Shown here: in pieces, positions 17,330 to 25,642 of the stretch
How the letters are laid out: the number at the start of each line of letters is the position of its first letter
Numbering within the stretch: position 1 is the first letter of the stretch
Assembly: GCF_030323025.1 (NCBI RefSeq)
Contig: NZ_CP097329.1
Location: 1,829,001-1,893,000 of the forward strand
Direction: 5' to 3'
From: Pseudanabaena mucicola str. Chao 1806
GTDB lineage: Bacteria > Cyanobacteriota > Cyanobacteriia > Pseudanabaenales > Pseudanabaenaceae
Length of the DNA stretch: 64,000 nucleotides
Translations under genes and position numbers: made by a program
Notes under the pieces: model-generated
Database searches by the model: none
What the model was told of the DNA's origin: nothing
The model's input: the letters and a program-made list of their open reading frames with translations, nothing else

Positions 17330-17709
17330 TAAGGGAAAAGACCGAAACGAATCCATAGTTGTGGAGCAGTTACTTGAGCAGCACTATTCATCTGCAAATT
17401 CTCAACAGTGACCTTCCCGACATCAGTAATTGCTACAATTACACCAGTTTCAGAATCAATCCCAAAATGCTCGTCTCAATGATTTTGTCTTAGGAGAAAA
17501 AACAAAACTTCCCCATTTGCATCAGAAACATTACCACTAATACGAGTTCCCTTACCAAGATTGCAAGATCGACAGGCAAGTGCTAAATTCGACTCATCAT
17601 TTGTACCTTGTCGAAAGATCGGGACAATATGCTCAACCTCAAATGGAAAATTAAAAACTAATTCTGGAGCATGACAATATTCACAGCGATGGTTAGCTCA
17701 TTCCGAGAT
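17330..17709 (-). pseudogene. HNH endonuclease remnant with two in-frame nonsense codons
   Basis: Reading the minus strand gives a good HNH nuclease: NHRCEYCHAPE, then FEVEHIVPIFRQGTNDESN and LALACRSCNLGKGT, with the two CxxC pairs and the central His. One frame is kept to the natural end at 17330, but TGA occurs at 17698-17700 just before the first Cys pair and again at 17476-17478, after RQNH and before DEHFG (where related proteins have Trp). The N-terminal coding part is missing; an R4 palindrome lies there instead. This is a decayed selfish or defence nuclease. Confidence 0.8.
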
Positions 17710-17725
17710 CGCCCTTTAGTATGGA

Positions 17726-17818
17726 TAGGACTTACGCATTGGGTAGATGTGGTGCGGGCGAAGCCCGCACCACATCTACCTCAATCCTAAGAAATTCGTT
17801 CGGTTTGCGTAAGTCCTA
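17726..17818. mobile_element. TA-flanked palindrome, family R4, copy 2
   Basis: It carries arms TAGGACTTACGCATTGGG and GTTTGCGTAAGTCCTA, with the same stem as the copy at 10993. It separates the HNH remnant from the truncated small partner ORF, and its own sequence supplies the last 13 codons and stop of that ORF. Confidence 0.8.
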
Positions 17819-17982
17819 ATGGATTCATTAAAAAACTGATCGGGATTAAAGTTTTGGATAACAAGTAGCGCCGTAAATCCAGATTCACCCAACTCAGTTA
17901 TTAAGCTATCTAAAGCTTGTCCCGCAGTTTTACCAACACTATACTTACTTTCCAGAAATCGCCCGATAAGAATTTTCGCCAT
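17819..17982 (-). pseudogene. 5' fragment of a small HNH-associated ORF, truncated by an R4 element
   Basis: It encodes about 54 native residues (from MAKILIGRFLESKYS to NPDQFFNES), then runs into the R4 palindrome, which adds foreign residues to a stop at 17776. The sequence resembles the N-terminal half of small cyanobacterial proteins commonly encoded just before HNH nucleases like the one at 17330; this recollection is not a database result. The C-terminal half is lost, so the gene is probably dead. Confidence 0.6.
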
Positions 17983-18029
17983 TCACACTAGCGATCGGCA
18001 AGATAGATACTGTAGTCATTTTTGTTAAC

Positions 18030-18302
18030 TCAATAGATCTCATTATCCAAATCTTCAGAAAGAAGTAAAGCATGAGTTACATAATACATCGCATAGTAAG
18101 CAGCTAGACATAAGTAAACTAAAAACCGAGAGTTTTGTTCCGCCCGCGTAGAGGGCGGAACAAAACTCTGGTTTGGGTTTTAATTAAGTTGAGCTACTTA
18201 AGCATGAGATATAGACGAGCGATAACGACCGCGATCGTAAAGTAACTGTGCAGTCTTCAGATGATCATCAGACAAAAACAAGAATTTTGCCAATTCATTC
18301 AT
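18030..18302 (-). pseudogene. HEPN-domain gene interrupted by an R1 MITE
   Basis: Minus-strand codons from ATG at 18300-18302 give MNELAKFLFLSDDHLKTAQL and then LYDRGRYRSSISHA. After the element the same gene continues as YYAMYYVTHALLLSEDLDNE to a TGA at 18030. The join SISHA-YYAMYY is the classic HEPN helix. Removing the 100-bp R1 element and one TA (102 bp) restores one frame. The protein would still be only about 60 residues against the usual 120 or more, so its C-terminus was lost too. It was probably the HEPN half of an MNT/HEPN toxin-antitoxin pair. Confidence 0.8.
18099..18198. mobile_element. TA-flanked MITE-like palindrome, family R1, copy 4, inside a HEPN gene
   Basis: A 100-bp copy (start AGCAGCTAGACATAAG, end AAGTTGAGCTACT) with TA at 18097-18098 and 18199-18200. 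Because the disrupted gene can be read on both sides, the target duplication is visible as exactly TA. That is the signature of IS630/Tc1-mariner-type transposition. Confidence 0.88.
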
Positions 18303-18472
18303 ATAGTAAAACAGACAATCGTTGGTTAGGAATTGTTTTCATCAATTTTGTTAACTCAATACATCTTATAATTATCCGTATTATTAAGATTGCACCCTAA
18401 TAACATTCTTCCCTCCCTGTTGTCACGAAATACATCCCTAATAACCTGATAACTCCTTTAAGCGTATACAAT

Positions 18473-19318
18473 TTGTTTGAACAAAGCTTGTCCCGATCGC
18501 TAGAACTAGCCAAGAATGAATCTCTGAAGGGAAAGTTACCAAGCTATATCCCACTTTTATCTCAAGTTGATCCACAGACGATCGCGATCGCCATACAACA
18601 TCTACAAGAAAATAAATCAGAAGCGGCAGGTGATATTACCAATACTTTTCCTTTGATGAGTGTAATCAAGCCATTTTTGCTGTTGTATTTATTAGAAAAT
18701 CTTGGGTTTGATCAGGTTTTTCAGCTTGTCGATCGCCTACCTAGTCAAGAAGCATTTAATGCAATCCCAGAGGGCAAACCTCATAATCCGATGTTAAATA
18801 GTGGCGCGATCGCCCTTTCATCATTACTGCCATCTTCAGAGACTTTGCGAAATTGGCTAAATGTGAGAGCCGATGCAAATTTGGAGCTTGATCAATTAAT
18901 GTTGAATTCAGTGCGATCAGTTGCCAATCGTCGTAATTTAGCGATCGCTGCCCGTTTGCAGGAGTTGGGCTTAATTGCTAACCCTGAGCAAGCTTTGGCT
19001 ATTTATGAAGAAATTTGTTGTTTGCGGGGCAATGTGCAGGACTTAGCCCAAATTGGGATGTTGTTAGTAAATACCCAGCGATCACCTTATATTTCTATAA
19101 TTTTAGAAATCATGACAAAATGTGGAATGTATGAAGCTTCTGAAGAATTTGCCCAAGATATCGGACTACCCTCCAAATCTAGTGTGAGTGGGGCAATTTT
19201 ATCGATTGTGCCAGATTTGGCAGCGATCGCTAGCTATAGCCCCACCCTTGATGCGATCGGTAATTCCGTAGGCGGTTTATTTCTCATTCGTCAGGTAGCG
19301 ACTTATTTGGGATATTAA
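18473..19318 (+). CDS. Glutaminase-family protein (GlsA-like, divergent)
   Basis: 281 residues, somewhat shorter than typical glutaminases (about 305-310). Recognisable are GKLPSYIPLLSQV (20-32), the Ser-x-x-Lys catalytic pair in FPLMSVIKPF (Ser63, Lys66), HNPMLNSGAIAL (104-115), NRRNLAIAARL, LPSKSSVSGAI and SPTLDAIGNSVGG. The Glu that usually stands in the segment before the RN motif is not evident, so activity is uncertain. A canonical enzyme would hydrolyse glutamine to glutamate and ammonia. The start appears to be TTG at 18473 with no clear ribosome site. A hairpin follows the stop. Confidence 0.75.
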   Translation: MFEQSLSRSLELAKNESLKGKLPSYIPLLSQVDPQTIAIAIQHLQENKSEAAGDITNTFPLMSVIKPFLLLYLLENLGFDQVFQLVDRLPSQEAFNAIPEGKPHNPMLNSGAIALSSLLPSSETLRNWLNVRADANLELDQLMLNSVRSVANRRNLAIAARLQELGLIANPEQALAIYEEICCLRGNVQDLAQIGMLLVNTQRSPYISIILEIMTKCGMYEASEEFAQDIGLPSKSSVSGAILSIVPDLAAIASYSPTLDAIGNSVGGLFLIRQVATYLGY

Positions 19319-19350
19319 AGTGACTGTTTTCGCTTCGTCACTTTAATATA
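19316..19350 (+). terminator. Hairpin terminator after the glutaminase-like gene
   Basis: The stem TTAAAGTGAC/GTCACTTTAA with a pyrimidine-rich loop begins at the stop codon. Confidence 0.6.
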
Positions 19351-19442
19351 GAGTGTTTTAAATCATGTATCTACAGCTACCGTTATCCGATAAAATTAAA
19401 AACGCTAAAAAGTTTTATTGGTTGTAAGCAGAGAATAATTAA

Positions 19443-19682
19443 ATGAGTAGTACCTTTGAGCAAGTTCAAGAGATCGTTGCATCCCAACTAGGCGTTGATA
19501 AAGACGAAGTTAAGCCTGAAGCTAGCTTTGCCAACGACCTTGGCGCTGACTCTCTCGATACTGTCGAACTAGTTATGGCTTTAGAAGAAAAATTCGGTGT
19601 GGAAATCCCCGACGAAGACGCAGAAAAGATTGCCACTGTTGAAGATGCAGTTAAGTATATTGATGAGAAACAAGCTGCTTAA
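19443..19682 (+). CDS. acpP: Acyl carrier protein
   Basis: 79 residues, acidic and helical. The phosphopantetheine attachment site is Ser37 in [19 protein letters not shown]. It carries growing acyl chains in fatty-acid synthesis. It lies upstream of fabF on the same strand (215-bp gap with a terminator hairpin and an R5 element), the usual acpP-fabF order. The N-terminal [20 protein letters not shown] is typical of cyanobacterial ACPs. The hairpin after the stop probably lets acpP be transcribed at a much higher level than fabF. Confidence 0.97.
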   Translation: MSSTFEQVQEIVASQLGVDKDEVKPEASFANDLGADSLDTVELVMALEEKFGVEIPDEDAEKIATVEDAVKYIDEKQAA

Positions 19683-19696
19683 GCAATTGTTTTTAA

Positions 19697-19734
19697 ATAA
19701 AAGCTTTGTTGCTTAGCAACAAGGCTTTTGTTTT
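19697..19734 (+). terminator. Terminator hairpin after acpP
   Basis: The stem AAAAGCTTTGTTGC/GCAACAAGGCTTTTG is followed by TTTTC, starting 15 nt after the acpP stop. Confidence 0.75.
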
Positions 19735-19767
19735 CTAGCCGAATCTTCTCACCTAATCTTAAAATGC

Positions 19768-19836
19768 TAGTGCTGCAAAGTAATTTTTTTAGTAATTGTG
19801 TTGTGGATGCCTCGCTCCCACAACACAATTACATTG
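19768..19836. mobile_element. Palindromic element, family R5, copy 2 (reverse orientation)
   Basis: GTGCTGCAAAGTAATTTTTT leads into GTAATTGTGTTGTGG/CCACAACACAATTAC. This is the reverse of the unit at 2990 and 49840. Confidence 0.7.
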
Positions 19837-19897
19837 CATACCTAACCTTAAAATTAGATTAAATTAGAAAATTTTTGACAAACTAATTCCAAACGAA

Positions 19898-21154
19898 ATG
19901 CAAAACCCCCAGCCCCTCTCTCGCGTCGTTGTCACTGGACTAGGTGCAATCACACCGATCGGTAACACGGTCGAAGAATATTGGCAAGGTCTAGTTGATG
20001 GTAAAAACGGGATTACAGAAATTACTCGCTTCGATACAACTGATCATGAATGTCGTGTGGGCGGCGAAGTTAAGGATTTTGATCCACTAACTTATATTCC
20101 CGCTAAAGAATCACGACGGATGGATCGCTTTGCTCAATTTGGTGTTAGTGCCAGTATTCAAGCATTGCGCGATGCTAATCTCGAAATTACGCCAGTCAAT
20201 GCTGCTCAAATTGGTGTATTGCTAGGTACTGGGATTGGTGGCTTACAAGTCCTTGAAGATCAGCACGAAATTATTCGCACTAAAGGACCTTCTCGCTGTA
20301 GCCCATTTATGATTCCGATGATGATCGGCAATATGGCGGCAGGTTTGACAGCAATTCACACGGGCGCACAAGGTCCTAACTCCTGCACGGTGACAGCTTG
20401 TGCGGCTGGTTCTAATGCGATCGGCGATGCGTTTCGTTTGGTACAAAGTGGTTTTGCTCAAGCAATGATTTGCGGTGGGACAGAAGCCGCGATTACCCCT
20501 CTAGGCTTTGCGGGATTTGCCTCTGCTAGAGCCATGTCGCGTCGTAATGATGATCCTGCCCATGCGTCACGTCCCTTTGATAAGGATCGTGATGGCTTTG
20601 TAATGGGTGAAGGCGCAGGCATTTTAATCCTCGAAAATCTTGAACATGCTCTAGCGCGTGGAGCAAAAATCTATGCGGAGATCGTTGGCTATGGCTGTAC
20701 TTGCGATGCCTATCATATGACTTCTCCTTCCCCCGATGGTGAAGGTGCGATCCGTGCGATGTCCCTTGCCCTGAAGGATGCTGAGGTCACTCCTGAGATG
20801 GTGGACTACATCAATGCTCATGGGACAAGTACTGCTGCCAATGATAAGACCGAAACAAAGGCAATCAAGCAAGTTTTAGGCGATCATGCTTATAAGGTGG
20901 CGGTTAGTTCTACTAAGTCGATGACAGGTCACTTGCTCGGTGGTTCAGGTGGTATTGAGGCAGTAGCAACGGTTCTGGCTGTTAAAAATGACATTGCACC
21001 GCCAACCATGAACTTAGAAAATCCTGATCCTGAATGTGATCTCGATTATGTCCCGAACCAGTCCCGTCCAATGACAATCAATGTGGCGACTTCTAACTCC
21101 TTTGGATTTGGTGGTCATAACGTAACTCTAGTTTTCAAAAAATACCAAGCATAA
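19898..21154 (+). CDS. fabF: 3-oxoacyl-[acyl-carrier-protein] synthase II (KASII)
   Basis: 418 residues, full length. The decarboxylative condensing enzyme of type II fatty-acid synthesis extends acyl-ACP with malonyl-ACP. The active-site Cys is in [15 protein letters not shown] (about 167), and the catalytic His residues are in [14 protein letters not shown] (about 307) and [15 protein letters not shown] (about 344). The C-terminal [15 protein letters not shown] glycine loop is intact. Its position after acpP is the standard arrangement. No anomaly seen. Confidence 0.97.
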   Translation: MQNPQPLSRVVVTGLGAITPIGNTVEEYWQGLVDGKNGITEITRFDTTDHECRVGGEVKDFDPLTYIPAKESRRMDRFAQFGVSASIQALRDANLEITPVNAAQIGVLLGTGIGGLQVLEDQHEIIRTKGPSRCSPFMIPMMIGNMAAGLTAIHTGAQGPNSCTVTACAAGSNAIGDAFRLVQSGFAQAMICGGTEAAITPLGFAGFASARAMSRRNDDPAHASRPFDKDRDGFVMGEGAGILILENLEHALARGAKIYAEIVGYGCTCDAYHMTSPSPDGEGAIRAMSLALKDAEVTPEMVDYINAHGTSTAANDKTETKAIKQVLGDHAYKVAVSSTKSMTGHLLGGSGGIEAVATVLAVKNDIAPPTMNLENPDPECDLDYVPNQSRPMTINVATSNSFGFGGHNVTLVFKKYQA

Positions 21155-21168
21155 TCACGCATAACTCA

Positions 21169-21267
21169 TTTTCATTTTGCCTAAGACAAAATGAAAATTT
21201 AAAACCTTTACTGTGATTGTTTTTTGTTTTGAGAAGGAGGATATCCTCCTTCTCAAAACGTTATAAC
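21169..21267. repeat. Double-hairpin unit, family R9, copy 2
   Basis: The stem TTTTCATTTTG/CAAAATGAAAA is followed by the stem GTTTTGAGAAGGAGGATATC/GATATCCTCCTTCTCAAAAC, just after fabF. The first stem matches those at 14965 and 29767; the second is unique. Confidence 0.65.
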
Positions 21268-21337
21268 AAAACTTTATAAATAGAGATAAATAGAGATTTT
21301 TAAGCATGACACCTCTTGTCGCTCTTAAAGTTTTAAC

Positions 21338-22732
21338 TTAGCGTAATGGCACAAAGTCATAGCCTACGCCTGCTCGATCGCCTTTGCTTACTTTGACCAA
21401 AATCGAAGCATTAGCCCGATCACCTGATGGTTGAAATGTGATTTTGCCTGCAGCACCGTCAATCTCAAAACTGGGATTAGATAAAGCTTGCTGTAGCCCT
21501 TCCCGATTAGCACTTTTTTTCAAACCACCAATAATGGCTAAAGTTGCATCGTAGCTAGTTGCTGAGCGCCAATTGACATCACCGCCCCATAACTTCACGG
21601 CAGTAGCAGAAAAGGGATTATTTGCAAAAAAGTCAGGATGCCAAGGCACACTTAACACCATATCGGCGATCGCTCCTTGTCCTAGTTGCAAAGTTTTGAA
21701 AGTATACAAAGTTGAGTCGCCCAACAATAACAGACGATTTCTAGCAATAATGGCGATTTCTGCTCCCTTTTCGATCTTTTCGACACCTGGTGATAACAAC
21801 AGAGCATCAACGCGATCACCTAACATATCCTCAACTACCTTGTCAGCATTAAAGCTGGGACTGGCAACATCGCAATTAATCCGACTAACTTTAGCTCCGT
21901 CCGAAAATATAGCCGTTGTAAATTCTTCCTTGAGCGATTGACTAGCCTTAGCCTCAGAATTAAAGCAAATGCCAATATTTTTCTTATTTAGTTTCTTGAC
22001 AGCGTAATGCGATAGCGAATCGGCTTGGAATCTGACACTGGGTACTGTCCGAAAAATATAGCTACCCATTCCTGAAAGTTCCTTGGCGGTACTTGTAGAG
22101 GATATCATCACTAGTCCTCCTGCTTGATAGGTCGGCACTGTGGCAATAGAAACCTCGCTAGAATTATGTCCGATCACCGCAAGGATCGTTTGATCTTGAA
22201 CTAGAGCCTGCGCTACTTTTACACCAATATCAGCTTTATTGTCATCATTAACGATCGCGATTTTAAGTTGCATTCCATTAATGCCACCCTGATTATTCAC
22301 CTCAGTTTGGGCTTGGGCAACGCCCCGTAAAATTTCCTTTGCAACATTCAGGTTGCCGCCAATGGGCACACTCACGGCAACTTTTAAGGAGGGGCGATCG
22401 CCAATCTTGGCATTATTCAAATAAATTAAAGCTTCAGGATCGTTACGTTGCTTACTGAGTGAGTCTTCCAATTTAGCTGTGGCAGTGGCGTAGTCCTTTT
22501 TAGCAATCGCGGCGATCGCCGCATCCTTGTCAGCATTTGACTCAGCAATAATCAGCAATTTTTCGCCTTCACTTTTGCGGGTAGTCAAGTCAAAGTTTGC
22601 TTTACTAAGCGATGAAGAGGCATTAGGGTTAGATTTACCTTGATTAAAAAATAAAAAACCACCGACAGCTAGTCCGCCAAAGATGGCTAAAGTTATACCC
22701 AAAACCACTAGTTCTTTCTTATTGTTTGCCAT
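21338..22732 (-). CDS. Membrane-anchored ABC substrate-binding protein (branched-chain amino-acid/LivK type)
   Basis: 464 residues. An uncleaved N-terminal helix (about 9-28: VLGITLAIFGGLAVGGFLFF) is followed by a linker and a helical segment (about 60-110). A type I periplasmic binding fold then starts at LKVAVSVPIGGNLNVAKEIL. Family marks are GINGMQLKIAIVNDDNK, VIGHNSSEVSIATVPTYQAG and YIFRTVPSVRFQADSLSHYA. Similar cyanobacterial proteins often accompany kinases or caspase-like proteins. No permease or ATPase is adjacent, so it may be a sensor-type binding protein. The ligand is unknown. Confidence 0.83.
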   Translation of the reverse strand: MANNKKELVVLGITLAIFGGLAVGGFLFFNQGKSNPNASSSLSKANFDLTTRKSEGEKLLIIAESNADKDAAIAAIAKKDYATATAKLEDSLSKQRNDPEALIYLNNAKIGDRPSLKVAVSVPIGGNLNVAKEILRGVAQAQTEVNNQGGINGMQLKIAIVNDDNKADIGVKVAQALVQDQTILAVIGHNSSEVSIATVPTYQAGGLVMISSTSTAKELSGMGSYIFRTVPSVRFQADSLSHYAVKKLNKKNIGICFNSEAKASQSLKEEFTTAIFSDGAKVSRINCDVASPSFNADKVVEDMLGDRVDALLLSPGVEKIEKGAEIAIIARNRLLLLGDSTLYTFKTLQLGQGAIADMVLSVPWHPDFFANNPFSATAVKLWGGDVNWRSATSYDATLAIIGGLKKSANREGLQQALSNPSFEIDGAAGKITFQPSGDRANASILVKVSKGDRAGVGYDFVPLR

Positions 22733-23594
22733 AATTGTCTGCGCGAAATGCTGTTCAGTGATTATATAGCGCTTTTTAGTGAGGTAGAGGTTTGTTCTCT
22801 CGCATTAGACAGGAACACAAACACATCTGGGAAATGCTTTAGCGATTTGTGTGTGGTAACTTACGATTAGGTTTATCTAGTTTAGAATTTGTCAGAAAAA
22901 GCTAGAAAAAATGATCTGGCTTTTTCTGTTCCCATAACTTGCTTGTTAATGTCTTAATTATTGCCATGAAATATCATAAATTTTATCGTTAAAAACAAGT
23001 TTGAGTAAGCAAAAAAATATTGTCAAAGCCCGAAAACCTTACTAATAAATGTTTTTAAGGTTTACATCTATACAATTTCCTTGCATAACAAGTTTAAATA
23101 AACTGTGCTAACTTAAAAGCCATAGAAAACCTTGAGTTCTCTAACTTATTCTCTAGTTCGCAATCTAAATTTTCTGACGAGTTTAATGAATGGTGAGTAA
23201 TTACCAACTTGATTAAGCAATCCTAATTATTATTTTAGTAAATGTGTTGGCAATAGTATTTTTGACGTGTTGAGTACAAGCTATTAGATGATTGATAGTT
23301 TGTTTAACTAGCTAGATGGAGATTTAGTTAGGAAGTTCCAACCTAAAATAATCAATTAGGATTAAACCCTATCTATAGCAGTCCTAAATCATTTGTGAAT
23401 ACCCTTGGCTTTGAATTCGCTCAGCTATCGGTTTATGATTGGCTAGTCGAAGCCGAAGCCAATATCATCTCATTTAGGATTTTTATACAAAGCAAATAGG
23501 TCTAAATAATATCTTTTTCTGACTCGTTAGTTTTTGATAGAGAGCATCTAGGCATGAATAATTAATGACAATTTAGTGGATTGTGAGGAAAACA
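22733..23594. other. 862-bp gene-free, AT-rich region upstream of the vMAP-type gene
   Basis: It contains a degraded R3 element (about 22765-22850: TATAGCGCTTTTTAGTGAGG), R2 copy 3 (23374-23487) and otherwise AT-rich unstructured sequence. No ORF, tRNA or known riboswitch was recognised. It is divergent between the two flanking genes and so must hold both promoters. Confidence 0.6.
23374..23487. mobile_element. TA-flanked palindrome, family R2, copy 3 (degraded, possibly composite)
   Basis: Ends TATAGCAGTCCTAAATCATT and CATTTAGGATTTTTATA match R2. The interior carries a degraded GCTTTGAATTCGCTCAGC/GAAGCCGAAGCC hairpin like those at 1115 and 35689, so one element type may be nested in another. 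Confidence 0.6.
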
Positions 23595-24119
23595 ATGACT
23601 ATTGATGACGCACTCAATATTGTGGACACCGTTTTGGGAAACAAGAGCCTTAGCACAATCCAAGAGGCTATTTTTCGCCAAACTTGGGAGGGCAAGACCT
23701 ATTCTGAAATCGCTGAAAAAGCTGGTTATGATGCGGCTTATATTCGCGATGTGGGTTATAAATTGTGGCAATTACTATCAGAAGCTTTTGGCGATCGCGT
23801 AACTAAAAATAATTTGCAAGTGGTATTGCGCCGCTATAGCAGTCGCTCTATTCAGGATCGTTCACTACAGGTTAGTAATGCTAGCCAGATGAATATGAAT
23901 TACTCTAATATTCCTGTGAATTTACCGATCGCCACGGAATCCTTCAGTCAAGAAATTAGTAATGGAGCTGCAAAGCTCTTGCAATTGCTATCGCGTCTTT
24001 TGACTGAACCGATTGGCGATCGCCATGTTAATCAATATTTGCAGCAGATGCATGACGCAAGTGCAGACTCGTCTTTAAAACTGACGATAACAGTAAATCT
24101 GAGCATGGCAGCAGAATAA
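23595..24119 (+). CDS. vMAP-type N-terminal helix-turn-helix protein
   Basis: 174 residues from the ATG at 23595, with GAGGAAAAC upstream; an in-frame GTG at 23583 is less likely. Residues about 1-90 match the N-terminal domain seen in vWA-MoxR-associated and WD40/NB-ARC cyanobacterial proteins: LSTIQEAIFRQTWEGKTYSE, IAEKAGYDAAYIRDVGYKLW and a helix ending LQVVLRRY. Here the effector part is missing; the remaining 80 residues are low in hydrophobic content. In relatives this HTH begins multidomain conflict-system proteins. A stand-alone copy could be a regulator or an adaptor. Confidence 0.72.
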   Translation: MTIDDALNIVDTVLGNKSLSTIQEAIFRQTWEGKTYSEIAEKAGYDAAYIRDVGYKLWQLLSEAFGDRVTKNNLQVVLRRYSSRSIQDRSLQVSNASQMNMNYSNIPVNLPIATESFSQEISNGAAKLLQLLSRLLTEPIGDRHVNQYLQQMHDASADSSLKLTITVNLSMAAE

Positions 24120-24152
24120 AGAAAAACCGCGCAATGCGCGGTTTTTCTTTAG
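24119..24152. terminator. Bidirectional terminator between the vMAP-type gene and purD
   Basis: AAAGAAAAACCGCGC/GCGCGGTTTTTCTTT is a perfect stem between convergent genes, with A/T runs on both sides. Confidence 0.9.
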
Positions 24153-25423
24153 GTAATAGCTTTGCTAGCAATGTCTTTGCGGTAATACATGCCATCATAA
24201 GCAATAAAGTCAACAGCGCTATAAACATTCGTAATTGCCTTACGAATGTCATCACCTAGGGCGGTCACACCTAGAACTCGACCTCCATTTGTGACTAAAG
24301 CATTATTCTTGAGCTTAGTCCCAGATTGAAAGACAAAAGCACCGACGTTTTCGGCTTTACCGATACCTGTGACGAACTGACCAACTTCTACCTTATCTGG
24401 ATAGCCATCGGCGGCAGTAACTACACATACAGAAGTCTGGTTTTTCCATTTTAGGGGTGCAAAACTTTCGAGTCGCCCTTCGACGCAGGCTAAGAGTAAA
24501 TCATCGAGGTTGTCGTCTAGTAAGGGCAAAACAGCCTGTGTCTCAGGATCGCCAAATCGACAGTTAAACTCCACCACCTTGGGTTCACCTTCGGGAGTGA
24601 CCATTAACCCTGCATAGAGACAGCCGCGATAGTCAATACCTCTAGTATTCAAAGCGGCGATCGCAGGTTCTAAAACTTGTGCCTGTACCTTTGCCATTAA
24701 ATCAGGTGTGGCGATCGGTGCAGGTGCATAGGCTCCCATGCCACCTGTGTTAGGACCTGTATCACCATCTCCGAGACGCTTGTGATCTTGGGCAGGAATT
24801 AAAGGGCGAATAGTTTTGCCGTCAGTAATTGCAAGGACAGATACTTCCTGCCCTGTCATAAACTCTTCAATGACTACCGTTTCACCTGCGGAACCAAATT
24901 GTCCCGAAAAGATGCGGTCTAGAGCAGCGATCGCTTCATCTAGATCCATTGCTACGGTTACACCCTTACCACTGGCTAACCCATCAGCCTTAATGACTAT
25001 TGGTGCTCCTTGCTCACGCACATAGGCTTGAGCGAATTCAAGATTATTGAAGGTGGCACTAGCTGCTGTAGGAATATTTGCTTCCTGCATGAGTTGCTTA
25101 GCCCAAGACTTACTTGACTCAATCTGAGCACCTTCTTTAGTGGGACCAAAAATTAAGGCTTTTGCAGATTGGAAGTAATCAACAATACCAAGCGCTAATG
25201 GTAGTTCAGGGCCCACAATCGTGAACCCTACCCCCTGTACCTGAGCAAAACGCAACATTCCTTCAAAGTCATCGATACTCAGAGAAACGTTTTGACAATT
25301 GGGCATGGTTGCCGTACCACCATTTCCTGGTATGCAAAAGACGCGATCAATATTTGGAGATTGCAGCAGTTTCCAAGCTAAGGCGTGTTCTCTACCGCCA
25401 CTGCCAACTACGAGGACTTTCAA
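24149..25423 (-). CDS. purD: Phosphoribosylamine-glycine ligase (GAR synthetase)
   Basis: 424 residues, full length. It makes glycinamide ribonucleotide in purine synthesis, using ATP. Seen are the N-terminal VLVVGSGGREHALAWKL (2-18), the ATP-grasp loop IKADGLASGKGVTVA (about 143-157), the metal-ligand region VVEFNCRFGDPETQ and GPNTGGMGAYAPAP. The start is TTG at 25421-25423; translation must begin there because conserved VLVVGSGG follows directly and no ATG lies nearby. A TTG start on a housekeeping gene implies reduced initiation. Confidence 0.95.
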   Translation of the reverse strand: MKVLVVGSGGREHALAWKLLQSPNIDRVFCIPGNGGTATMPNCQNVSLSIDDFEGMLRFAQVQGVGFTIVGPELPLALGIVDYFQSAKALIFGPTKEGAQIESSKSWAKQLMQEANIPTAASATFNNLEFAQAYVREQGAPIVIKADGLASGKGVTVAMDLDEAIAALDRIFSGQFGSAGETVVIEEFMTGQEVSVLAITDGKTIRPLIPAQDHKRLGDGDTGPNTGGMGAYAPAPIATPDLMAKVQAQVLEPAIAALNTRGIDYRGCLYAGLMVTPEGEPKVVEFNCRFGDPETQAVLPLLDDNLDDLLLACVEGRLESFAPLKWKNQTSVCVVTAADGYPDKVEVGQFVTGIGKAENVGAFVFQSGTKLKNNALVTNGGRVLGVTALGDDIRKAITNVYSAVDFIAYDGMYYRKDIASKAIT

Positions 25424-25456
25424 ATTACACCTTTAATGCTCACACTAGTTATGCTT

Positions 25457-25506
25457 CCTTGGGGTTATGGTATGTGGCACTTTGCGCTGCACACCATAAC
25501 TTTCAT
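25457..25506. repeat. Palindrome upstream of purD
   Basis: GGGTTATGGTATGTGGC and GCTGCACACCATAACTTTC form an imperfect stem. It has the same size class as the other spacer palindromes but no match elsewhere in this window. Confidence 0.5.
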
Positions 25507-25642
25507 GCAATTTGCAACTTCAGAAAGCTCTGGTTGATCAGATTATTTGTAATTAGTCGCTACCCGATTTAACTATTCGAGCAGCATCAGAAGTTCAAAA
25601 AATCTAATTTGACAGGAATTAATTATACCTAAGGAATAGATC

